Positions 1 through 7,019 of a stretch of 64,000 nt of DNA are shown here, piece after piece (position 1 is the stretch's first letter; the number at the start of each line of letters is the position of its first letter). The stretch lies in the NCBI GenBank assembly GCA_045561735.1, contig JBJKXC010000026.1, positions 1-64,000 of the forward strand, given 5' to 3'. Both the position numbers and the translations under genes were made by a program. Origin of the DNA: UBA3537 sp045561735 (GTDB lineage: Bacteria; Bacteroidota; Bacteroidia; Flavobacteriales; Flavobacteriaceae). A model generated the notes under the pieces. It worked only from the letters and a program-made list of their open reading frames with translations. It had not been told where the DNA came from and ran no database searches.

Positions 1-5
1 ATATT

Positions 6-1055
6 ATGAAACGATTCCCCTTGTTTTTATTTATTTTGCCTTTGGTACTTTATAGCCAGACCAATATCTTGAACGCGAAGTCTCCAGAGGAAATAGGAGT
101 ATCATCCGTGTATGACGAAATGTATGCTCCTCAAAATCCATTTGATTATGGTTTTATTGACGAAAAAGATGTTTTGTTTTCAAAAACAATTTGGGAAGAA
201 ATTAATTTAGATGAAAGAGTAAATTTCCCTCTATTTTATCCTATAGATACACTTGTTGTGGGCAATGAGAGAAGACCTCTTATTCATTACTTACTAACCG
301 CTGCTATGCAGAGTGTTTATCCTATTTATAAAAAAGACAATTTTAAAGACTTGCTCTCCATTGAGGATTTAGACAAGAAACAAAGGTATCGTATCATTCG
401 TGCTGGAACCGATGAAAATATTGGTTTAGAAAGAATCATAAATGAGGCAGGTAACAAAGAAGATTTCTTGGTGCAAAGAGGTATTGATGTCGGAGAATAT
501 GCCACCATGGATGAATCCTTACTAAATGACGATGATTACAACGATTACGAGTCGCGCATGGAAGAATTGATTTTCGAAAACAATCTACTATCTGAAGACG
601 AGTATTCTGAAGAGGTGTTTAGTTATGCTGATGTTGTGAAATACAGAATCAGAGGTGTTTGGTATTTTGACAAAAGACAATCTGATCTTAGGTACAGACC
701 GATTGCTATTGCTCCTGTGGTTGTTACACCTCGATCTAAGGCCATGATGAAAGAGTTTTCGGATCCTAATATGAAACCTGATTATGTGGAATTATTTTGG
801 ATATTTTATCCCGATGCAAGATTTACATTGCACAATGCTAAGGCATTCAATAATAATAATACCTCCAAGCCAGTTACTTTTGATCATTTGATTAATTCCA
901 GGCATTTCTCAGGTTATATCTATAAACAAGACAATGTTTATCAAGACAGAAGTGTTAAAGATTATATTTCAGACAACGCCCTCATGCAACTGTTAGAATC
1001 TCAACGTATCAAAGAGAAAATTAGAAACCTTGAGCAAGACATGTGGAGTTATTAA
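6..1055 (+). CDS. gldN: Gliding motility / type IX secretion protein GldN
   Basis: GldN (PorN) is a periplasmic part of the type IX secretion system; with GldK it forms the ring associated with the outer membrane and is needed for gliding and secretion. The 349-residue product has a signal peptide (about residues 1-17, ending in YSQ) and the family's body, including the FDYGFIDEKDV region and the RIRGVWYFDKR and ELFWIFYPDAR motifs, so assignment is firm. It starts only five bases into the window, so the expected gldK, gldL and gldM genes lie just upstream and outside view. A strong terminator follows at 1074-1109, consistent with gldN being the last gene of the gldKLMN operon. Confidence 0.96.
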   Translation: MKRFPLFLFILPLVLYSQTNILNAKSPEEIGVSSVYDEMYAPQNPFDYGFIDEKDVLFSKTIWEEINLDERVNFPLFYPIDTLVVGNERRPLIHYLLTAAMQSVYPIYKKDNFKDLLSIEDLDKKQRYRIIRAGTDENIGLERIINEAGNKEDFLVQRGIDVGEYATMDESLLNDDDYNDYESRMEELIFENNLLSEDEYSEEVFSYADVVKYRIRGVWYFDKRQSDLRYRPIAIAPVVVTPRSKAMMKEFSDPNMKPDYVELFWIFYPDARFTLHNAKAFNNNNTSKPVTFDHLINSRHFSGYIYKQDNVYQDRSVKDYISDNALMQLLESQRIKEKIRNLEQDMWSY

Positions 1056-1073
1056 ACTTCACTCTAAATTAAC

Positions 1074-1109
1074 AAAAACGCTTCCTTTATTGAGAAGCGT
1101 TTTTTTTTA
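1074..1109 (+). terminator. Intrinsic terminator after gldN
   Basis: The stem ACGCTTC (1078-1084) pairs with GAAGCGT (1094-1100) across a 9-base loop and is followed by a run of nine T. It closes the gldN transcript 20 bases after its stop codon. Confidence 0.85.
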
Positions 1110-1124
1110 ATATAAATTTGTCAA

Positions 1125-2164
1125 ATGAAATTCGATTATCTCATTGTGGGTTCAGGCCTTGCAGGGCTTATGCTTTGTGAAACTCTACGCAAAAGAGGCA
1201 AATCCTTTAAGGTTGTTAGCAACTCCTCCCAACAAGCCTCAGTTGTTGCCAGTGGCCTTTACAACCCAGTCGTTCTTAAACGGTTTAACAAAGCTTGGAA
1301 TGCCGATTCGCAACTTCCATTGGCACTTTCTACTTATAAGGATTTGGAAATATTTCTAGGAATAAAAATAGATCACCGGATTCCCATTTATAGAGTTTTT
1401 CATGCTGTAGATGAACAGAATAATTGGTTTTTAGCATGTGATAAACCTGATTTACAACCCTTTTTAATTTCTAAAGTCATAAACAATGACAATACCAATA
1501 TTAACGCCCCATATGGATATGGTGAAGTAAGGCAGACAGGTCGGGTCGATACAAAGTTACTTTTAGAATCCTACGTTTTTAGCTTAAAATCGAAGGGTTT
1601 GTATTTAGAAGAAACATTTAATTACAAAGCTTTAGACCTTCAAATGGGCGTTAATTATAAAGGCCTTATTGCAAAACAGCTTATTTTTGCAGAAGGGTTT
1701 GGATTGAAGCAGAACCCCTTTTTTAACAAACTCCCACTTGAGGGAACTAAAGGAGAACTAATGCTAATCCATGCCCCTGATTTAAATTCTGAAGTTATAT
1801 TAAAATCTAGTGTATTTGTCATTCCGATTGGTTACGACAAATACCTTGTTGGCTCTACCTATGCTTGGAACGATCATACCAATACCCCTACTGAATTTGC
1901 CAAAATTCACTTACAAATAAACTTCAAAAACTACTCAACTGCTCTTTTGAAATTCTGCAACAACGGGCTGGGATTCGCCCAACGGTTATAGACCGCCGTC
2001 CTTTGGTTGGCCAGCACAGAGTCCATAAAAATCTATATATCTTAAATGGGTTGGGAAGCCGTGGTGTTCTTGTTGCCCCAACTGTTGCTAAAAATCTTAT
2101 TGATTTTATTGAAGACGAAATCCAACTTTCAAAAGATATAGACATCAATCGCTTTACTACTTAG
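1125..2164 (+). pseudogene. FAD-dependent oxidoreductase (DAO-type), broken by a frameshift
   Basis: The first frame (1125-1991) encodes 288 residues opening with a dinucleotide-binding GxGxxG motif (VGSGLAGL, residues 8-15) of the D-amino-acid oxidase fold. It then runs into non-homologous residues and a stop. The frame one base back carries the missing family C-terminus, with AGIRPTV, DRRPLVGQH and NGLGSRGV motifs, down to a stop at 2162-2164. Adding one A to the AAAAA run at 1926-1930 joins both parts into about 347 residues, the normal length. The reading is therefore one gene with a -1 indel, either real decay or a sequencing error in the homopolymer. Substrate unknown. The repaired end overlaps the converging DUF983 gene by eight bases. 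Confidence 0.85.
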
Positions 2165-2546
2165 ATTTCTCTGCCATCTTAGGATCGTAATTCATAAATA
2201 AATTAATCCAAATATTTCTTGAAAGGCGCATGATCACAGGCATAAAACATACCAATGTAACTACAATAGCTGCAAAGCTCATTTTTAAAGAATACTCCAA
2301 AAAAAGATGGGTTATGATAAAAGCAGCAAACGAAAACCCGATTCCAACTCCATAACTGACATATATAGAGCCATAAAAAAAAGAAGGTTCAATTTTGTAT
2401 TTCGTTCCGCAGTGTCTGCAGCGTTCATGCATTTTTAGGGTGTCATGAAGACGGTTAGGGTTTTTAATTACATACATGGACTCCTTATGGCACTTAGGGC
2501 ATACTCCAAATAATATAGAATAGATTTTCGACCCTTTTTTTAACAT
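2157..2546 (-). CDS. DUF983 family membrane protein
   Basis: A 129-residue protein with two cysteine pairs near the N-terminus (CPKC at residues 16-19 and CRHC at 43-46), likely a zinc knuckle, followed by two hydrophobic segments (about residues 58-82 and 88-107). This layout is that of DUF983, a family common in Bacteroidota and Proteobacteria with no settled function. It converges on the frameshifted oxidoreductase gene and diverges from the ABC-F gene; the intergenic region carries a clear promoter for the latter. Confidence 0.85.
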   Translation of the reverse strand: MLKKGSKIYSILFGVCPKCHKESMYVIKNPNRLHDTLKMHERCRHCGTKYKIEPSFFYGSIYVSYGVGIGFSFAAFIITHLFLEYSLKMSFAAIVVTLVCFMPVIMRLSRNIWINLFMNYDPKMAEKSK

Positions 2547-2557
2547 ATATAATTAGT

Positions 2558-2565
2558 TACTTTTG
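2558..2565 (+). promoter_or_regulatory. -7 box (TACTTTTG) of the ABC-F gene
   Basis: This matches the Bacteroidota -7 consensus TAnnTTTG and lies 52 bases before the ABC-F start. The -33 region is only T-rich (2534-2541), without a clear TTG. Confidence 0.5.
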
Positions 2566-2617
2566 CAGTGATTCAAAATCACAAAATTACCTTTAAATCA
2601 GGTCTCAAAATAATCAA

Positions 2618-4531
2618 ATGTTAAACGTTTACCAGCTCAGTATTGCATTTCAAGGGGAAGATCTATTTGACAATGTGTCTTTCCGGTTGCAGTCTGGGAA
2701 TCGGATTGGTTTAATTGGTAAAAATGGCGCTGGTAAATCGACTTTACTCAAAATAATTTCCGGTGAACTGGAATATAATTCGGGCCAAATTAGTTTTGAA
2801 AAAAAAGGTTTGAACATTGGGTTCTTAAAACAGGACATCGACTTTGCTTACGGACGTACAATTCTAGAGGAAGCTTATGAAGCTTTTTCAGAAATTAAAG
2901 AGATGGAGCGTCAATTAGAGGAGATTAACGTTCAACTTGCCGAGCGCACCGATTATGACAGTCAAGCCTACCACGACCTTATGGTAGATTTAAACGAAGT
3001 CCAGCAGCAGTATGAGATCTTAGGTGGCTATAATTATCAGGGAGAAACAGAAAAAATCTTGATAGGTTTAGGGTTCAATAGAGAAGACTTTGGTAAACTT
3101 ACCGACACTTTTTCTGGTGGGTGGCGCATGCGCATTGAATTGGCTAAACTCTTATTGCAGCAAAACGATATTTTGCTCTTGGATGAACCTACCAACCACT
3201 TGGATATTGAGTCCATCATTTGGTTGGAACAATTCTTAAAAAATTACAGCGGGGCTGTTGTTATCGTTTCGCACGATAAAATGTTTTTAAATAAAGTGAC
3301 CAATCGCACCATTGAAATTGTATTGGGCCAAATTTATGATATGCCCAAGCCCTATTCGCAATATTTGAAGCTCCGTGCCGAACAAAAAGCTTTGCAAATA
3401 GCGTCACAAAAAAATCAACAAAAGCAAATAGAGCATACTGAAAAGCTGATTGAAAAATTTAGGGCTAAAGCTTCCAAGGCTACTATGGCGCAGTCCCTTA
3501 TAAAAAAATTGGATAAAATTGAGCGCATTCGCGTCGATGAAGATGACAACGCTGTTATGAGTGTGCGTTTTCCCATTTCTGTCAATCCAGGAAAAGTTGT
3601 CTTGGAAACCCAATGCGTATCAAAGTCATATGGAGATTTAGAGGTTTTAAAACATATTGATTTTACACTAGAAAGGGGTCAAAAAATTGCCTTTGTTGGC
3701 CAAAATGGTCAAGGCAAGTCAACCTTGGCAAAAATATTAGTCGGAGAATTGTCTTCTGATGGCAGTGTCAAATTAGGTCATAATGTGCAGTTGGGGTATT
3801 TTGCCCAAAACCAAGCCGAGTATCTGGATGGCAAAAAAACAGTTCTCAATACCATGATTGATGCGGCCAATGAAACCAACCGCTCCAAAGTACGTGATAT
3901 TCTAGGTTCTTTTTTGTTCAGAGGGGAAGCGGTCGATAAGTACGTAAGTGTATTATCTGGAGGCGAACGCAACCGTTTGGCCTTGGCCAAGTTGTTACTC
4001 CAGCCCCTTAATGTTTTGGTCATGGATGAGCCCACCAACCATTTGGACATTCAATCTAAAAACGTACTAAAATCAGCCTTGCAAAACTTCGAAGGTACCT
4101 TGATTTTGGTTTCTCACGATCGGGAATTTTTACAGGGTCTTAACGATGTGGTTTACGAATTTAAAGATCGAAAAATAAAACCCTATTTAGGTGATATTGA
4201 TTTCTATTTAGAGCAGCGTCAATTACAAAATTTAAGAGATGCTGAACGGCGCACGCCTGAAAAAACAACTCAAAAAACGAGCGATAATAAACGCTCTTAT
4301 GAGTCCCAAAAAAAACTAAAATCCTTGCAAAACCGCTTGAGCAAATTAGAGGCCGCTATCGCGGCTTTAGAAAAAGACATTAAAGCCATTGATCTAGAAT
4401 TAGAGATCAATTATGAGGCTACTGTTTTAGCCCCCAACTTTTTTGATACTTATCAGGCTAAAAAAGCAGAACTAGAAAGCCTGATGCAGCAGTGGGAAAC
4501 CCTTACTGAAACCATAGAAAACCACAATTAA
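2618..4531 (+). CDS. ABC-F family ATP-binding protein
   Basis: A soluble tandem ABC ATPase of 637 residues without membrane segments. Domain 1 has Walker A GKNGAGKST (residues 34-42), a signature SGGWRMR (about 165) and LLLDEPTNHLD; domain 2 has Walker A GQNGQGKST (about 357-365), signature LSGGERNR and LVMDEPTNHLD. The two are joined by the charged linker typical of ABC-F, and a coiled-coil C-terminal tail follows (about 540-637, with K, E and L rich heptads) as in the Uup/YheS group. ABC-F proteins act on the ribosome as translation factors; some give antibiotic protection, but this one looks like the housekeeping Uup-like type. The gene overlaps the next start by one base. Confidence 0.93.
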   Translation: MLNVYQLSIAFQGEDLFDNVSFRLQSGNRIGLIGKNGAGKSTLLKIISGELEYNSGQISFEKKGLNIGFLKQDIDFAYGRTILEEAYEAFSEIKEMERQLEEINVQLAERTDYDSQAYHDLMVDLNEVQQQYEILGGYNYQGETEKILIGLGFNREDFGKLTDTFSGGWRMRIELAKLLLQQNDILLLDEPTNHLDIESIIWLEQFLKNYSGAVVIVSHDKMFLNKVTNRTIEIVLGQIYDMPKPYSQYLKLRAEQKALQIASQKNQQKQIEHTEKLIEKFRAKASKATMAQSLIKKLDKIERIRVDEDDNAVMSVRFPISVNPGKVVLETQCVSKSYGDLEVLKHIDFTLERGQKIAFVGQNGQGKSTLAKILVGELSSDGSVKLGHNVQLGYFAQNQAEYLDGKKTVLNTMIDAANETNRSKVRDILGSFLFRGEAVDKYVSVLSGGERNRLALAKLLLQPLNVLVMDEPTNHLDIQSKNVLKSALQNFEGTLILVSHDREFLQGLNDVVYEFKDRKIKPYLGDIDFYLEQRQLQNLRDAERRTPEKTTQKTSDNKRSYESQKKLKSLQNRLSKLEAAIAALEKDIKAIDLELEINYEATVLAPNFFDTYQAKKAELESLMQQWETLTETIENHN

Positions 4532-4713
4532 TGGAAGAATATTTTTACCAATGTCCCTATTGTTGGGAATCTGTTTCTATTTTAGTGGATGTTTCACAAT
4601 CCCATCAAAATTACATTGAAGATTGCGAAGTTTGTTGTAATCCCATTGAATTTAAAATCCAGTGTTCCGCACAAACCATCCTACATTTTGAAGCCCAAAA
4701 CATCGAACAATAA
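4531..4713 (+). CDS. CPXCG-motif cysteine-rich small protein
   Basis: A 60-residue protein with a first cysteine pair CPYC (residues 8-11) and a second CEVC followed by C (about 32-36), probably binding one zinc ion. It matches the CPXCG-motif small protein family found in Bacteroidota and Proteobacteria; its role is unknown. Its ATG shares one base with the ABC-F stop codon (TAATG), which indicates translational coupling. Confidence 0.85.
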   Translation: MEEYFYQCPYCWESVSILVDVSQSHQNYIEDCEVCCNPIEFKIQCSAQTILHFEAQNIEQ

Positions 4714-4757
4714 TACGGTAATTCAATAATTTTTCTTTTTAAATAGGAAAAAGGTTG

Positions 4758-4765
4758 TATATTTG
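4758..4765 (+). promoter_or_regulatory. -7 box (TATATTTG) of tRNA-fMet
   Basis: A perfect TAnnTTTG box ends 11 bases before the first base of the tRNA. The same box at nearly the same distance precedes the two tRNA-Val genes in this window. Confidence 0.65.
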
Positions 4766-4776
4766 TCGTCCTATAT

Positions 4777-4853
<77 letters not shown>

Positions 4854-4855
<2 letters not shown>

Positions 4856-4873
4856 CTAAAACAATAAAACGGT
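4854..4873 (+). repeat. Direct repeat copy 1 (20 bases)
   Basis: The 20 bases starting TACTAAAACAATAAAA are identical to those at 5837-5856. This copy begins at the last two bases of tRNA-fMet and runs into the first arm of the following terminator. Confidence 0.85.
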
Positions 4874-4903
4874 TATACTTTTATAAAGTGTAACCGTTTT
4901 TTT
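4866..4903 (+). terminator. Terminator after tRNA-fMet
   Basis: AAACGGTTAtACTTT pairs with AAAGTgTAACCGTTT around a short TAT loop and is followed by a T run, a typical rho-independent terminator for the tRNA transcript. Confidence 0.8.
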
Positions 4904-4938
4904 ATATTTACTTGCAATTAATCACAAAATTAAAATAA

Positions 4939-5742
4939 ATGAAAAATTTAAAAAAAATAATTTTATTGTTTTCGGGAATACTTTTTGTTTCATGCGGGAG
5001 TAATCCTAATTATCAAAAAAACCTAGCAACAGCTCAAAAATTATTCTCACTTCATGGAGAAGAAAAGATTGATGAACAACTCGCTTTAGTAAGTAAAGAT
5101 ATCAAGCTGTATACTCCCATGTATGGTTCTTCAGAGCCATTAGGTTATGATGCATACGCATCTATTTTAAAAGGATATCATGATAGCTTTGAGGATATTA
5201 AATACAATGCTCAAGTATGGCTTCCTGGTGTTGATACATTGTCTCTAAAACCAGATGGAAGTGTTAGGACATACGGTACTTGGACAGGAAAAAATTCAAT
5301 TACTGGTAAAGAGATAAACCTGAATGGCTATTGGTATTTTAATTTTGACGCAGACGGTAAAGTAATAGCTCAGGGTGACTTTTTTGATTATGGTGGAATG
5401 ATGCAATCTGTTGGTCCTAAAAACCCTGTTTTAGTAACACTTAAGGTTAAGCCAGGAAAAAAGCAAGCCATGATAGATCTTCTTAATACCCCAGATGGCC
5501 TACAAGCTACGAGAGATTTTGATGGAAGTCTATCTCTTGAAGCATTCTTCAATGATGAAACATACACATATTACATTTATGGGGATTGGGCGTCATATGA
5601 TCATTACCAAAAATATCTTGATTGGAGATTTAAGGATGATGAGAGCAAAATGGCACAACAAGTAATAGCTTTTTGTGTTGGAGGAGAAAAGGGGTTAATT
5701 CCTATATTCCCTAACACAGATTACTCATCATTTAGTAATTGA
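4939..5742 (+). CDS. Lipoprotein with SnoaL/NTF2-like and ABM-like domains
   Basis: The 267-residue product has a lipoprotein signal with lipobox FVSC (Cys19). Residues about 25-150 look like a SnoaL/NTF2-like small-molecule-binding fold (ATAQKLF at its start, WYFNFDADGKVIAQGDFFD near its end). Residues about 160-255 look like a ferredoxin-like antibiotic biosynthesis monooxygenase (ABM) domain (VTLKVKPGKKQAMIDLL, later YIYGDWASYDHYQKYL). No catalytic residues can be named. The gene stands alone between tRNA-fMet and phzF and is bracketed by a 20-base direct repeat, each copy leading into a terminator, which suggests it arrived as a cassette. The domain reading is inference from pattern, not from a search. 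Confidence 0.7.
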   Translation: MKNLKKIILLFSGILFVSCGSNPNYQKNLATAQKLFSLHGEEKIDEQLALVSKDIKLYTPMYGSSEPLGYDAYASILKGYHDSFEDIKYNAQVWLPGVDTLSLKPDGSVRTYGTWTGKNSITGKEINLNGYWYFNFDADGKVIAQGDFFDYGGMMQSVGPKNPVLVTLKVKPGKKQAMIDLLNTPDGLQATRDFDGSLSLEAFFNDETYTYYIYGDWASYDHYQKYLDWRFKDDESKMAQQVIAFCVGGEKGLIPIFPNTDYSSFSN

Positions 5743-5836
5743 GAATTAAAAAAGATTTAATATCAATTACTAAATTATGAGTATTCATTAAGTTTCTTGA
5801 CGTTTGGCTTATGTTCGATATATGAATGGAGCTATT

Positions 5837-5856
5837 TACTAAAACAATAAAACGGT
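5837..5856 (+). repeat. Direct repeat copy 2 (20 bases)
   Basis: Identical to 4854-4873. Copy 2 also leads into a terminator hairpin, but the hairpin beyond the repeat has changed in both arms while keeping its pairing. Confidence 0.85.
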
Positions 5857-5886
5857 CACACTATTATACTGTGATCGTTTTATTTT
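5848..5886. terminator. Terminator between the lipoprotein gene and phzF-like gene
   Basis: AAAACGGTCACA pairs with TGTGATCGTTTT (one G-T pair) around CTATTATAC and ends in TTTTATTTT. A-rich and T-rich flanks allow use from both strands, suiting the converging genes on either side. Confidence 0.75.
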
Positions 5887-5909
5887 AGAATTAATTGGAT
5901 TTAAATATT

Positions 5910-6698
5910 TTATTTTATTTCAATTGTTTTTTTTAAAGACGTTACTGCATGGCCGCTCACAATGACCCTTTTTCCATTATTTACACATCCTATTTCTCCC
6001 CCTCTTTTAGAAAGTTGTTTTGCGGTCAATTCTTTTTTTTGCAGTTTTTTAGACCAATAAGGAATGAGTGTGCAATGCGCAGATCCGGTTACAGGATCTT
6101 CTAAGATACTGGCCTGGGGTGTAAAAAAGCGGGATACAAAATCAACCTCATCTCCAGGAGCTGTTACAATCACACCGCCAGGATCCATATTGATCAGATC
6201 AAATGCTTTGCGATTTACTTTTATCTTTTCAATATGAGATTGATCATCATATACAAGTAAATAGTCACGGGCTTTGTAGACTTCTTTTGGAGCCATGCTT
6301 AAGGCTTCAGAAATGTTTGAGGGTAGGGCAGCCAATTTACCTTTTCGAGCTGGTAAATCCATGTGGTATAACCCTTTTGAAAAATTGACATCTAGCAGAC
6401 CACTTTGGGTTTTGAATGATATTTTTTTTTTGGAGTAACCCAAATGCGTCAGCAAACAATGGGCTGCGGCCAATGTCGCATGGCCACAAAGATCCATTTC
6501 AATTTCTGGTGTAAACCAACGCAATTGTATTGTATTTTTGTTTTCAATAAAAAATGCTGTTTCCGGCAACCCGTTTTTTTTGGCAACGGCCAACATGGTT
6601 TCCGCTGGCAACCATGTCTCAATCGGTATGATACAAGCAGGATTTCCTCCCGAAATTTGATCCGAAAAGGCATTGATTTGATAGACTGTTAATTCCAT
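5910..6698 (-). CDS. PhzF family isomerase-like protein
   Basis: A 262-residue protein of the PhzF/diaminopimelate-epimerase fold. It keeps the catalytic glutamate (Glu46 in GLPETAFF) and the family marks DLCGHATLAAAH (N-terminal half) and EDPVTGSAHC (C-terminal half), with GNP at residues 18-20. PhzF proper isomerises trans-2,3-dihydro-3-hydroxyanthranilate in phenazine synthesis, but no other phenazine gene is present and most chromosomal homologues in Bacteroidota have no known substrate. It is a single-gene unit with a terminator shared with the converging lipoprotein gene. Confidence 0.9.
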   Translation of the reverse strand: MELTVYQINAFSDQISGGNPACIIPIETWLPAETMLAVAKKNGLPETAFFIENKNTIQLRWFTPEIEMDLCGHATLAAAHCLLTHLGYSKKKISFKTQSGLLDVNFSKGLYHMDLPARKGKLAALPSNISEALSMAPKEVYKARDYLLVYDDQSHIEKIKVNRKAFDLINMDPGGVIVTAPGDEVDFVSRFFTPQASILEDPVTGSAHCTLIPYWSKKLQKKELTAKQLSKRGGEIGCVNNGKRVIVSGHAVTSLKKTIEIK

Positions 6699-6733
6699 TT
6701 GTTACAAGATAATATAAAACTTAATTTAATGCG

Positions 6734-6763
6734 TTTTAAAGGCGCTCAATTTCAGTATATTTG
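6734..6763 (+). promoter_or_regulatory. Promoter upstream of the glucan operon
   Basis: TATATTTG at 6756-6763 is a perfect -7 box; an imperfect -33 element (TTTT) lies 18 bases before it. It would start transcription near 6770, leaving a leader of roughly 250 bases before the first operon gene. Confidence 0.5.
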
Positions 6764-6792
6764 GAATGATAAATCAATTCATAAATAAATAA

Positions 6793-6870
6793 AAAAAATT
6801 ATTTTTTTTAGTATTTATCTTCACTGTTTCTTGTGATTTTTTTAGAGAAAGAAACTTCAAACCAAAATGA
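6793..6870 (+). pseudogene. Relic of a lipoprotein signal peptide
   Basis: The frame from 6793 reads KKLFFLVFIFTVSCDFF and then stops at 6868-6870 after 25 codons. It looks like the start of a lipoprotein gene (lysines, hydrophobic core, lipobox TVSC) but has no start codon: an in-frame TAA sits at 6790-6792. It lies just after the promoter at 6734-6763, so it is probably the stub of a gene that was deleted from the front of the operon. The stretch is short, so chance is possible. Confidence 0.45.
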
Positions 6871-7019
6871 TGAACTCATTTTTTTTAATTGTATGTGATT
6901 TGTTGTGTTTTATAATTTTTGAAAACCAATTAATGAATGTATTTTACGACTCTGAAATGAGCTCCAATCAAGCTATTTACAATCATATAAAATTAACCAA
7001 AAAGTTGCTGTAATTTTTC

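Larger units (their letters stand above)
6699..7019. other. Non-coding stretch before the glucan operon
   Basis: This 321-base AT-rich gap holds a promoter-like pair (TTTT 6734-6737, TATATTTG 6756-6763), a relic lipoprotein signal sequence (6793-6870) and a 48-codon open frame (6867-7013) with no credible protein features. No operator-like palindrome is evident. Confidence 0.5.

Noticed and set aside
1924..2148. A 74-codon minus-strand frame opposite the oxidoreductase C-terminus
   Set aside because: The plus-strand frame holds recognisable family motifs, so this is an antisense shadow.
5910..6698. Possible phenazine biosynthesis locus
   Set aside because: Only a PhzF-like protein is present; no other phz gene lies nearby, and PhzF homologues of unrelated role are widespread.
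6867..7013. A 48-codon open frame just before the large phosphorylase
   Set aside because: Composition is that of AT-rich non-coding DNA, with no family likeness, no charge pattern of a folded protein and no promoter spacing; likely chance.
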